Of a stretch of DNA of 64,000 nt, positions 33,439-45,448 are shown one piece after another. Origin of the DNA: Ehretia macrophylla (taxonomy: Eukaryota; Streptophyta; Magnoliopsida; Boraginales; Ehretiaceae); contig CM075773.1 in NCBI GenBank assembly GCA_037974665.1, positions 65,392,263 through 65,456,262 of the forward strand, given 5' to 3'. The notes under the pieces are model-generated. The model had not been told where the DNA came from. It saw nothing but the letters and a program-made list of their open reading frames with translations, and ran no database searches. Position numbers and translations under genes: made by a program. Numbering within the stretch: the stretch's first letter is position 1; each line of letters opens with the position of its first letter.

Positions 33439-35793
33439 TGTCACGCCCCAACTCGACCCCTCCTACAATCAGTCGGGACGCAACGGAATTTCGGCAGTAT
33501 AACGACAGTAATTAGGACACCGAGGCTTTAAACCAACCTCTTTTGAACATCATACATCAAACTCCATAAACAATCCCAACAATCATCTCCTCAATTAAGT
33601 TAATAACATACAACACATCCATATTATACAATAATCATTCTTCAACATTCCAATCATAGTTATACGCCTCCGTTCCAACTTAATACATATGCTATACATA
33701 CATTTCAAAATAGATTATACAAAACATTATTTTACAACAACTAAGATAATCTCATGGCAATGACTCCTGCACATAAGACTCATCCACATACGGCACATTT
33801 CCCTCTTCAGGAGGCACATACCCGTAGTCAAAATCGGTAACACCTGCATGCATGCAATAATAGAGAGTGAGCTTATATACATAAGCCCAGTGAGGATCCG
33901 ATAGATCTCGACAGTATTCACTACGCTCCTTGGATTTAGTCCTTTGAACAAGTAAACACACAACAACAATAATAACATAAATAATGCTATCATCACACAA
34001 CAACATAAATAATGCTATCATCACATAACTATATAACCAATCAATAAGGATACTCTATTTGGTGTAGCTCCAAACGCCATCACGATCTCAACCGTTCTTC
34101 TTATAACTCCCCATTACTCACGCACCCGAGGTACCTCACTAGCCCCTCCCTCCATGACACCTCCGTCATGCGAGCTGGGGGTAGCCTATGGCAGTCATGC
34201 CGTTATCAACCCGACAGCCCGACGCTGCCCGAGAGGTGGCACACACATACCAAGACTCCATATTCATCAATCACACAAGCATAAATCAATCAATCAATTG
34301 GGAGATCAGCAACAAGAGTGCCCGATTCCCGCATTCAATAATAATCAATCAATAACATCAATATAACATCAATATTAAATTAAACAACAAACAACGTAGT
34401 TAGATGACAAAGTAGGCCATCTAACCGGACATGCATAATATACATAATTAAACTCTAAATTACTCAACAACAACTCACCATTCATCACTCGAACACTACC
34501 CAACCATCTAAGGCATCGTTCAAGAAATTAAAGAATGACAACCTAAACTTCTAAAATTCATAACTTACAATCTACTAATCCAAACATTGCCAAATCAGTT
34601 CCTATCACTCACCCATTCAACCTACTACATTAGCCCTCTCAGAAATCCACCATAACACCTCTAAATCATGCCCGATAACCCTAAAACCCTAAGATGTCAT
34701 GGCTGGATTTTCCGGATTTTCACACAAACAATGTAATCGAAAATTCGGCATTACAACAGCGCTAACACGTAATTATCAAGTATTTAGAAATCGACGGCAA
34801 TCGATTTCGAGCAACGCAACTCAATTAAATCAACTTTGAACATTTTAATCAAAATTAAATACCCGGAAAATAAAAATTATGCTATATCCGACAGAAACTC
34901 GTAGTATTACCACTAAATGATCCCTAGCATGCAAGGAGCAATAATCTAACATCAGATTACAATTCTAACGGTTCAAATTTCATTTATACGCAAAAACATA
35001 AAAATGACATTTTGAGATCTAGAATTTTTCTCTCACCTTTGATGTGTTTTGATGCAAGAAATGTGTAGAATGGATGCCAAACAATCAATTTCAAGCTTTG
35101 AATCACTCAATTCGGCTTTGAAACGCAAAATCTGTGAGAAAAATGCTTTGAAAATGCCTTATCTTTCTCCTCCAAGGAGCCACGGTTTTGTGTGTGTTTT
35201 TGGTGGTGTTTTTCTTTGTTTTTAATGTGTGTTGATCATATATTAAGCAAAGGTCAAATAAATAAAAGAAAGTCAAAGTGGAAATTAATTATTTTTAGTG
35301 TTTTCTTGACTTTAAATGCATTTTCTTGATCACCAAAGTTCAAAACATTTATTCAACACCCAAAATAGCTCAAGTAGATTATTTTTAGGTGACAAGAAGT
35401 TTTACAATCAAACAATTCTACCCGAGTCGGCTTAAAACTCGATTTTCGCAAAAGTCGGTGTAAAAACCCTAATAAATTCTTAAGCCGATTTTAAAACCGT
35501 TTTAATCAAACAAAGGTCTATTAAAGTCCGTGGACTAGGTCTAGAAAGGTTAAAAAGACCAGTTTCAAAATTATAGCGGACGTGTTTCAAAAACACTATT
35601 CACTAAAAATCGACGATAAAATTTCTGACTCCGTTTTTGATGAAAATTTCATGAATGCACATTTAGCACGTATTAGAAGTATTGACATCAAAATTATAAC
35701 TTTCTAGGTCCTATAGCACATAAACAGATCATATGCACGCAAAACGAAACAAAGCACGTAAATCAAGTTAAAGCAGAAAAATGGGGTTTCACA
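33439..35793 (-). repeat. Solo LTR of family H inside element E's LTR
   Basis: 2355 bp, TGTCACGCC...GGTTTCACA on the + strand, flanked by the exact duplication CAATC (33434-33438, 35794-35798). The paralogous LTR of E reads through uninterrupted at about 50204-50208. It is homologous in reverse to the LTR at 60754-63192. Hairpin 2 is at 33869-33888, hairpin 1 at 34399-34425, and the short acidic reading at 33843-33752. No interior is present, so two LTRs recombined. Confidence 0.93.
33752..33843 (-). other. Acidic short reading after an acceptor-like AG, family-H solo LTR
   Basis: Reads ...D-Y-G-Y-V-P-P-E-E...P-Y-V-D-E-S-Y-V..E-S..P then stop, aligned with 62681-62772. About nine of the codon differences between the two copies are silent and about four change the residue. 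Directly upstream of the AG the copies are almost identical base for base, so the pattern changes at the AG. Confidence 0.45.
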
Positions 35794-37367
35794 CAATCCT
35801 ATACTTCATTTAGGACATTAAACAAACACCTTAGCTATTTCTACAAAATTTCATTCAAGTTTTACTAGTTGTAACTAAAATCACAACCAACATTCAAGAT
35901 ACAAGTAATACAATGCCAAAAGTTTACTCTATATCATCATTAGGTAATATAGAAAGCATTGGAAGCAAGAAATGCAAGACTATAAACAATAAACATGAAA
36001 TTAACCATCGGTACACAAAGGGGATAAACAATATACTTTTACGAAATTTCATCAATAGCTCAAATATGCTATAGAAATACATTTAAACACAAAATAACCA
36101 ACTATAAGGCAATACAAGCTATAAAACACCTTATTATCTCATTTTCCCCTTTGTTCAACTAGGCTATTTAGCTTTCTACCGAAATTTAAGAATCAAGTTA
36201 AGCTAGCTAACCATCCTACCAATCTAAGGATACCTAAATACCTCATTTAGAACCTCCAAATCATAACCTAGAGTACAAGTACATGAAAATACCGAAAATA
36301 CCTCTTTGTGGGTTTACACTACAAGTACCGATTTCTGAACCCAAACAAGCAAAACGAAGGCACTTATAAGGCTTCAATACTTAATAAAGACTAGGCATAA
36401 CCTCGAAACGTGCCCGGATTCGAGTTAACCCCGAAACCCCTTATTAAAGTAGCCTAATTTGATCAAATTATTCAAAATTTGTATATGGCAAGTGAAACTA
36501 ACATTTTTTCCACACTCAAAAACCTAATTAGCAACTACTAGAAACCTCGAATCGAATTAAATTGTAACTTTTTTTTTCGGAACCCTAGTTTGGCACTATT
36601 CATCATCTTCCTCATGTGATTCTTGCTAAAAAAAACTTGGTTTCAAGCTATATAATTACATAAGGATGTTTACTAGCATATAACAATATCATATCTAGCA
36701 AGAATTAAGCAATTTATAGCACAAAACCTCAAAATCCGAAAATATGAAATAAAGGAAAGAAACTGTAATTAGCTAAAATGGTGCATCTCCCTCACCTAGA
36801 GGTCTTGAGGAGGGTGGAGAAGACCTTTGGAGATGTGGAATGAGGTGTAGAATGATGATTCTTGAGCCAAATGAAAAAATTTGCTTGCAAAAGTTCCTTT
36901 TTTTTTTTCTCTTTTGATCGACGGGTTTAGGGAGCTTTGGGGAGTTTTGTTTTGTTTTTGATGAGCATATGCATGTATGTGTAGTGTATTAAATATATGT
37001 ATAGATATAAGTTATTTTTTATGAGTCAAATACTAACAAGGACTTAGTCAAACTACACTAAAATTGTCAATTAAAAGACTAATCAACTAAACTATTATTC
37101 ACACTAATGTAACACTATTCAACGAAGTACAAATCATTTTTCAAATGCATGTTCCCGGCCACCAAAGTCCAAAACTACAAGTTTCCCATTCCTTTTATAA
37201 GTTATACTACTAGGAAAAATACTAAACCGAGCAATTTAGACAGTAAATTTTCTTATAAATAGTGACCATCAAGTAAACATATTTAAACTAGAAATAAAAT
37301 ACATTAAAATGCACAAAAGATATGCTACAGTTATTTATGACTATGATGCAAATTCTCGGGCGTCACA

Positions 37368-38402
37368 ATTTTTCCCCCTTAAACAAATTGCGTCCTCGCA
37401 ATTTCTTGTTTCAAGTGAATTGCTCATATGAATCTTGAACAATCTGGATAAGAAGCTCGAATGCAAAAATCATAGGGAGTACCAAGTAGAAGTACTGAAG
37501 AAACACTCCAATAAGAACCTTCAAATGGAACTCCCAAGAAACCGATCGCTCATGAATGCAAATAAAATGCCATCAAAGATCTTCGTAAGAATGCCAAAAG
37601 AATACTAATCCAGAAGTCCGAATAAGTGTCCCTCCGAATAAAAACATCACATAGGAATTCATAATGTAGTTGTTAAACGAGAAGCCCGACCGAGGATCTC
37701 TAAACCAAAATACCATAATTATAGCAGATAAGAATCCCAAGATAGACCATCAATCATTATTGCTGAATAAGAATATTATTAAGAATCCCAGAGCAATGTT
37801 CTCAGGTCACCAGGCAATGAAAGCTAAATAAGAATTCAACGGGAGCACCAAATAAGAAGCCCAGTAGAAATACACCAATTGAGGGTCCCCATATTGAATC
37901 CCGGAAAAGACTACTCTTATATGTATATGTGCTAAGTAAGAATGCCAACAAGAGTCCCAATAAGAATACTATTATAGAACCCCGTATGAAAATACTAATA
38001 AGAATCCCAGAGAGAATACCAATTGATCAACTCTTCCTCTTTCTGTTGGTCCACGTTTTCAAGCAAGCCGCCTATGTCATCTCTTTATAGGGAAGAGTGT
38101 TCACTTACCATATTAACGGGTAATGCATGTATGTGGTGGATTTCACATATGATAAATACTTATACACTTTATTACAAATAACTAAGGTAGGTAAACACTC
38201 AAGAAATCACTTACATGCATAACTAATCATATAAATAAACATATGCAATAAGTTTTACTTATTGCATAAAGAGGACACATAGGTGCACACACAATCACAT
38301 ATCGCATAATCTTCCTATTTCACGTAATCATAACACATAAGAACACATTTTCACTCAAGTAAACACAACCCATATGCAAGCACATACTTATTCAAGACTC
38401 AC
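37368..38402 (-). other. Element E interior: polypurine tract, palindrome and degenerate repeat tract
   Basis: On the minus strand it ends with AAATTGCGAGGACGCAATTT (37404-37385), then GTTTAAGGGGGAAAAAT against the LTR. Upstream, 38020-37440 is built of loosely repeated 15-20 base units of the type GG-(A/C)-ATTCTTATT-(G/A)-GTATTCT. Further upstream is a leader rich in TGTG and TTATG. No gag or pol is seen. Confidence 0.75.
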
Positions 38403-40193
38403 TGTGATAACCCGAACACGGCATGCATTTAAAGGCATTTAACTGCTTTTAAATTAAGTGACATCTTAAATGTTAGCATTGGATTTGTGTTTATTTTTAG
38501 TTAAACATTTATTTGTAGCTTTATTTTCATATTTCTTTTAGAAGTAACTAGAATAATACTTGAGATAATTATTTTAATGGAATATCAACTACTTTTCATA
38601 TTGATGTCAATCGGTTTTATTTTTCTTGCACTTAAATGCTCGGATTTCAATTAAATGAAAAGTAGCTCCGAGCCGGAGTAAATTTTAAACTATGATGCTT
38701 TTCAAAAATGATATATTTTCTTAAATTCTTTGAGATTTAATGGTTATTTTTCTATTGACGCAAAGTGCATAGCATATTGAGAGAGATAGTTAGGAAATGA
38801 ATTCGAGTCCTCAGCAAATAGTGGAAACTAGTATTTAGTGTTTTAATTTTAGTGTTTTAAGTTGTATTTAACTAAAATTGGATTTATGTTACTTGTTTTA
38901 GCTCTAAAATGCATGAAATAAGCCTATTTGACCAAGTTTAAGTTAGTTTGACCAAAGACTTGACCAATTGACTTGTTTATTTCCTTTTAAAAGCTTAAAT
39001 TAGCACAAAACAAAAAAAGAAAAAGGGCTGAACAGAAAGAGGGCAGGGCCGAAAAATAAAGGAGAGAAAAAAAAGAAAATTCAACTTCAAATCTTCAATT
39101 CTTCGCGAGGGCTTCCACGGGGTGGTTTCTGAGGCATCCTACGAGGTTTTCCTAGAGTCTAGGAGAGTCTAAGGTGAGGGTTTCATCGTTATTTGTGCAT
39201 TTAAATATTTTGTGTATTAACTTTGATTTTTGGGTTTTATCCGTATATTGTTGTTTTAATTGATTTGAGGCTTAAAGTATGTTCCCTAGCAATCGTAGAA
39301 CATGTATTTATAGTTTTTTAACATTTTCTGTAGTTGAATATCGAAATTGAAATATAAATTGTTAGTTGAATAGTAATTTATGAATAGTAAACCCTTGAAA
39401 TGATGAAGTTGCGTTGTTATGCTTTCTGTTGATGTAAAAATGTGCTAGGTATGTTAGAATGCCTAAATGCATGGTTTGTTTAGGTTGCGTAATGGAAAAA
39501 ATGAGAATTATACATTAGTGAAAGTTGGGGTCGTTTTGGTCGAGTTTAGAATTTTCTCGATTTGCGTGAAGGCATTGTCGAGGTACGTCATGGAAGCACT
39601 TTTGGTGCAGTTGTGACATTGGTTGGGTAATCGGTTGAGGTAGTTGTAGTTCAAACGAGCAAAGGGGAAAATCGGGGCTTTGCGGGAATTCTAGGGTAAA
39701 GTGGGGTTTTGTGGTCTTTAGTCGTGCTTTATGGTAACCTAGGAGGATTGGCGAAGTCGATTTCCAAAACTAGTGGCTCGTTTGAAAGTAGTAGTGTTTT
39801 GAAAGTTGGGGTCATTTTTGTGATTTTGTGTGTTTTCATAGTATCTTGCTTATAGAATGTTTATGTTGCTTATAGATTGCTTATGTTGCTTATAGAATGC
39901 TTATGTTGCCTATAGAATACTTGTTATTGCTTGATAATATTAGTTGGTGTTGTTCTTGTTACTTATTGATTGTAAATGCTTGTTAATGCTTATTACGCTT
40001 GTTAGAGTGATTATTGATTGAAATGTTTAACAATTGTTGAATAATGCTTGATATCTCTTTTATCTCCTCTATTGTGTATTGTTGTGCTATCGCTCGTTTA
40101 TCGACTTGTATCGAGTCTTGCATTGCATAGAGTCAGGGCGGTGTGATGGGCCTCTCTGGGTAGCCTTGGGTTGCCAGTGTTGGTTGCCCTAGC

Positions 40194-42650
40194 TGTAACG
40201 CCCCGAACCCAACCCCACGCTAAGTCAGGCTCGGACCCGTCACTCGGACAGAGTCTCCTCTGTACCAAGGACAAACCGATACCTGCAAACATTCATTCAA
40301 GACATCCGAACTAAAAGCAACAACTTATCCACAATAACTCCGAAGCCAAAACACAATCACAAGGCCATCCGAGCCTTGGAGCAAAATTTTCTACTAAAGC
40401 ACACAAGCATGCGAGATAAGTTGGTTTTAGTTATAAGTAGTTAATTACAATAAACTTCTAAGTTCCATATGAAGATCTACAAACACTCCAAGCATGCAAG
40501 AGAAAATAAAGTCTAGAATTCATTATTACATTCCAACAACTTTCTTAACTCTTAATACACATTTACTAGACATATATATACAAGACTCTATGGTCTCAAA
40601 ATACATTAACACCAAGAACTCCACATAAGAAGCACATAAATCCACCTCAGCACACAAGATCACTGATTCTGATCTACTTGAACTTCTTCCTCTTCTTCTA
40701 CCTCTAATAGCTGGGGATTCACCTCAGCTTCTCCTGAAACATTTTAGATGAGGAGTGAGCAACAAAGTTGCCCAGCGAGGGAGGTGATGCAGCATGTAAA
40801 CGTGCAATATGATATGCAACACAATTAAACATATATACAAGACACATAACCATCAAGACAATAAATCAAACTATTAATCACTTTAAAAAGGATACGGTTC
40901 CACTTCCAAGTCTTCGATCACGAGCCACGAACCACGAGTATCACGATTATGCCGGCAAAACCCAAACACCACACTTGGGATACTCTGGATGTATCCCGAT
41001 CCTACGACCCTTTCTCCCGAGGTAGGTCCATGCCCAGCAGGTGAACCACGCCTCTGGGGTAGTGGAGTATGCCTCAGCGAGAAGGGAATAGGCACCATGG
41101 TAGTCGAGGGAGCACGGCAAGCCCGATGCCGCCCGTGTTTCTCGACGCTACCATGTCCGATATAGGTTGCGCAACCCAATTCAAGTCACAAGCAAGCAAT
41201 AATATCACATAACACGTAAGAGGGACGACAAAGTAGGCCGCCCTCACATATATGCACGATAAAAGCTCATATATGCAAGATATTAACTAATAGATACCAA
41301 AAAAAAACAATCAACATAATTAATCCCAATAATCCACTCAAATAACTTAAATACATCCTAAATATTCTATACAAGGCACTACTAACACACAATAAGTTCC
41401 AATTGCAACTAAAAGGGCTAAAAACTACTTTTCCCCTTTCTTTAATCGAGCTTTCTTTCTCCTAAGCATAGTTCGAGGTTCTCAAACCTACCCTAGTCTT
41501 TCTATATTTCTAATTAAGCTTAAAAGTACCCTTTAAAGTCATAAAAACTCATTTTTGAAGCAAAAGTTCGGGAAGGCCCCGAACGGGTTTGAACTATAGC
41601 CATACTAACCGAACCCCAATTTCGCGAAACGAAAGCACCAAAGGTGCTTCCTTAGCTCAAGGATACCCAAATCGATGCCCAAATTTGCCCGGATTGCCTA
41701 ACGTGCAAAACCCCCTTTTTAAAGTAAGCTATTTATGCACTAAAGTTCGAATTCGGGTGATTCAATCTAACGTGGCTTTTCAATTACCTTCCCTAGGGTC
41801 TAGAGCACCTAATTGAGGCATCAATTCAAGTCAATTATCAAATTTTCTCAAAACCCTAGTTTTAGGCACTATTCATTGTCTCTTTGATCAATCTCAACAT
41901 TCAACCGTTTAATTTGTTATCACACCACAAAAGTTAGCTCTAGAGGCTTTAAATAACTCATAGGAAGCATTCAACACAAGATATATTGCTATAATTGACA
42001 ATTCAATAAATTTGAACATATGCAAACAAACTTTAAATTCAAACAAGTAAGACTCCCTCACAATTTTGAAGATGTAGAAGCTTTGTTGAAGGTCCTAAGT
42101 TGCTCAATAACCTCCCAAGATCAAACTATGAGCTCAAAGTGCTTGGATGAAGAAGCAAAAATCTCTCTTTTCCCTCTTTGAAGTGGACGGCCAGCAGGGG
42201 ACATGAATGGCATTTCTGAAATTGTTTTTGATGACTAATTTGCTATGTTCTATTTTATTTTATGAGGTAGTTGTTTTATGTGTTGTAGGTAATTAATATT
42301 CTAAGCAATTAAATCTCAAAACTTAATCAATTAAAGCTAATTGCAATTACAATTGCTTTCTAATTAAATACTATCACTATTCTAACGTAACACTATTCAA
42401 GGCTCACGGAAATTATTTTTCAAACGCATACTCCTAAGCTCGAAAGTTCAAAACGAAAATTTCTTGGCTCCTTTTAAATGTCGAGTGACCTAGGAAAAAT
42501 TTAAAATCAAGCTTTCGGAACAGTCAAAAATTTTATGAATAGTGATCCACAATAAAAACAATTAAGCAAGAAAAAATGATGCACGTAGAAATGCGCACAT
42601 AAGTATGCAACGATTATAATAAATTTAAAGTGAAATTCTCGGGTGTCACA
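40194..42650 (-). repeat. Solo LTR of family B inside element D's 5' LTR
   Basis: 2457 bp, TGTAACGCC...GGGTGTCACA on the + strand like B's LTRs, with a moderate number of differences from them. Flanked by the exact duplication CTAGC (40189-40193, 42651-42655). D's other LTR shows the uninterrupted target GCCCTAGCTCCG at about 47126-47137. Hairpin 2 is at 40757-40773 and hairpin 1 at 41220-41245. No interior. Confidence 0.96.
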
Positions 42651-43017
42651 CTAGCTCCGTGTCCTATTCCCTTTCTCGCTTAGGTTGCCTCCCAGGGAGA
42701 TTTGGGTCGTATAATTGATGGTTACTCCCAGAGTATTCCAAACTGGTGTTATAAGGTGGTTGCGCGCTTATTGTCATCATTGTCAACATCAAGCTCGAGA
42801 TTGATGTATCGCTTGTGGAATGATATATTGCTCGTATGAGTGAACCATAACCTTCAGAGTGTGGTATAGCTTTGAATGGTTGTGTTAATGCTTTCTTGAA
42901 TGTTTAATATATTGTCGTTTGTATTGAATGCTTTCTTATTGATTTTATTGCTTAACTGTCTTATTTGCATTGCACGACTTTCTTTCTCTCCAATTCGATA
43001 TCTGTCTCGCCCTCACT

Positions 43018-43040
43018 GAGTATACGTGTTGTGTATACTC
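43018..43040 (+). other. LTR hairpin 2, family D
   Basis: GAGTATAC / GTATACTC, eight perfect pairs around GTGTTGT. Preceded by CCTCACT and followed by ACTCC, then TTTCAG. The 3' LTR copy is at 47495-47517. Confidence 0.65.
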
Positions 43041-43662
43041 ACTCCTCACCACCACATTTCAGGAAATGTCATGTTAGCTGGAAAGTTCGTGATTTCATGA
43101 AAGCTCGTACTTGAAGAGTTGTCTTGTGTGCCTATGTGGCTTGAGTTGTCGAAGTTGTAAAGATGTATGCTTTTACGTATTGTATGTATTTATTGTTAAA
43201 AGAAATGTAATCTAAATTAGCTAAATAGTTGAGGTGATTGATAAGTTAGTTATGTATTCAGTAATATAGTTTAACTTCGATGCATGTTTATAATGTCTAA
43301 AGGAAAAGAGTTAGAATGGCATGATAGTTTATTTTATGCAGTAGCTTAGTATGGTTTAATTGTCTAGTTTGAATGTACTTGTCAAGAATGAAAAGAGATA
43401 GGTTAGTTTTTTTTTTAATTGGAAATGTATGTATACTTGCTGAGTTTAATTGTTAAGAACCGAGGCTCGGATGGCCTTGAGGTAGTTGAATGTTTGGACA
43501 TGGTATTGGTCCTCTTATATGCTGTCGCAGGTTTATTGTTTTTTCCTAGAAACAGGGGAGACTTCGTCCGTTTTCCCTAAAAATTATGCCCGGGTTTGGA
43601 TTTGGGTTGTGATTAGATTGATTGATAGAACTCTCGGTCTCGAGAGGGATCGGGGTATTACA

Positions 43663-45448
43663 GGTAGTATCAGAGCTTGTTTAGCTCATAAGCCGGGACA
43701 GGGTCCTATGTCTAGTGGGTAGTGATCCTTGAATGTGTGCTTGTTAAGTGTGTCTTGAAAGTGTATGCTTGTATGTGAGATTGTGTGTCTTGATCTGAAT
43801 GTGTGCTCCTATGTGATATAGTTATGTGTTATGTGTTAATTGTGTGCTAAGTAAAGTGAAGTGTCTAGTTATGCATTGAATTGACCTATCAAATTGGCAT
43901 CGTGAATCGGATTGATCTCGTGGATTGTTATTTGCTTGGAGTATTGCTTGTGATGTGTGTATTAGAATGTCTTGAATTAGCTATGCCGTGATTTGAATTG
44001 ATTATGTTGTGCTTGACTTGATTGTCGTGCTTGAGAGACTTTGTTGAATAAACTATTTTGTAAACTTGCTGGCATAATAGCTTAAGGCATATGTATAATT
44101 GTGATATATTGGCATTCATACATGTCCTATTGAAATGGTAAGTAAGTCCTCTTCCTCCCCTGAAGAAAGTGGTTCACCGCTGGCTTTTCAAGGTGTATGG
44201 ATTGGCAGGAAATGAATGGCATTTGACTAGCCTTTATTTGGGAATTTGTGTTTGCTTTTGGAGCTCGGTTATTGGTGAATCTCTAAGGTCCTCTTTTGTG
44301 CTTAATAGTTGTGAAATAGTAGCTTTCTCTTGGGGTTTTATTTGGTTATTCTTTGGAGTATTCTTTGGTTTTCTTAATGGGTATTCTTTGGAGACTTCTG
44401 TTGGCATTTCTCGATGGATTTAGCTATTGGGATTTCAATCGGCCTTACTGCACAGTATTATCTATGGTATATGTGTCTCAGTCTTTATTGGTGTGAAACT
44501 GGCATCCCTGATTGGAAATTCTTCAATGGTATTTTATGGAATTCTCAGTGGCCAATTATTTAATATTTACTTATTAGGCAAACTTGGCTACTTTCTTATT
44601 GGAGCATTGTTTCGGATATCTTCTTCAGTGTTCCTCAGTAGGTTTGGTATTTGGAATTCCTATAAGACTTATTGTATAGTACTACTTATGGTATTCTTTG
44701 AAATTCTTATTGGGCGTTCTATTGGTATTTTCTTTATTGGCAAGGTTGTATGAAGTTCTCACTTGGAAAACAGTGAAGAGGCCTCAGAGTTTGGTTTTGG
44801 TATATTGTTCACCAGTTCGGTGTTTATCCTTGGAGTTTTCGTCCATCTGGGAAACTATGTTTGTTATTCAACTTGGTTGTCTTATTGGGCACATTGTATT
44901 TTCTCTGCTATTTCCTTTGACATTCATCTCAGCATTTGATAGCAAAACTCGGAATCTAATTGGTTGTCCCATGGGGTTATTATTTGGAAGGCTTCTTTGG
45001 AACTTTGGAAGTATATTTGATTGGGTTTCTTGGTATTTTCTTCAGCACTCTTAACAGGGAATTCTTCTATGGAATTCATGACCAGTGGGGTATTTCTTTG
45101 GACCTTTGGATAGAACCTTTGATTGAGCCATTATTTGGCTTTTTGCTTGGGGATTCTCGGGCAGCAATAGTTGAACTTCTACTAGAGATTCGTGTATGGG
45201 GTCTTCATTCGGTATTCCTTTTATCATTAATATGTGATGTGATTTCATCTACAGTATCTTTGCTCTAGTCTTTATTGGTATTATCTCGGCATTCTTGGTT
45301 GGGATTTCTATTCGAGTGTTCCTACGAGCATCTTTATTCACCACTTGCTCAGCAGCCGAAGAAGATTAGTCAGGGTTGGATTTCAGCTGATGCAGAGTTC
45401 TATTGGAAGAAGAATTGCGAGGACGCAATTGTTTTAAGGGGGGAAGGA
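43663..45448 (+). other. Element D interior: primer-site variant, leader, T-rich degenerate repeats, polypurine tract
   Basis: Begins with a primer-site variant (TAGTATCAGAGC) and a leader rich in TGTGT/TTATGTG (43730-43870). From about 44170 to 45350 it consists of loosely repeated units of the type TTCTTATTGG-(N)-ATTCTTTGG. These give several overlapping hydrophobic readings (44169-44423, 44427-44753, 44698-45054, 44960-45268) with no recognisable domain. I regard them as by-products of the T-rich repeat. It ends with AATTGCGAGGACGCAATT (45413-45430) and AAGGGGGGGAAGGA. Confidence 0.78.

Larger units (their letters stand above)
31475..37367 (-). repeat. Element E 3' LTR (left), interrupted by a family-H solo LTR
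   Basis: Matches 48242-51772 on either side of the insertion at 33439-35793. It carries hairpin 2 (31929-31949), a GC-rich module (about 32150-32345) and hairpin 1 (32397-32422). It ends CGTCACA next to the polypurine tract. Confidence 0.9.
38403..43662 (+). repeat. Element D 5' LTR, interrupted by a family-B solo LTR
   Basis: Matches 45449-48140. It shares AGTAGCTCCGAG with F and a GC-rich module around 40130-40193/42656-42790 that includes CCTATTCCCTTTCTCGCT, a string also present in family B. Donor-like AAG/GTGAGG is near 39172, acceptor-like TTTCAG at 43057-43062. Confidence 0.9.

Noticed and set aside
44169-45268. Chain of hydrophobic readings that could be a membrane protein in element D.
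   Set aside because: The hydrophobic residues follow from T-rich degenerate repeats. The readings overlap in different frames and match no domain, and E's equivalent tract is not open.
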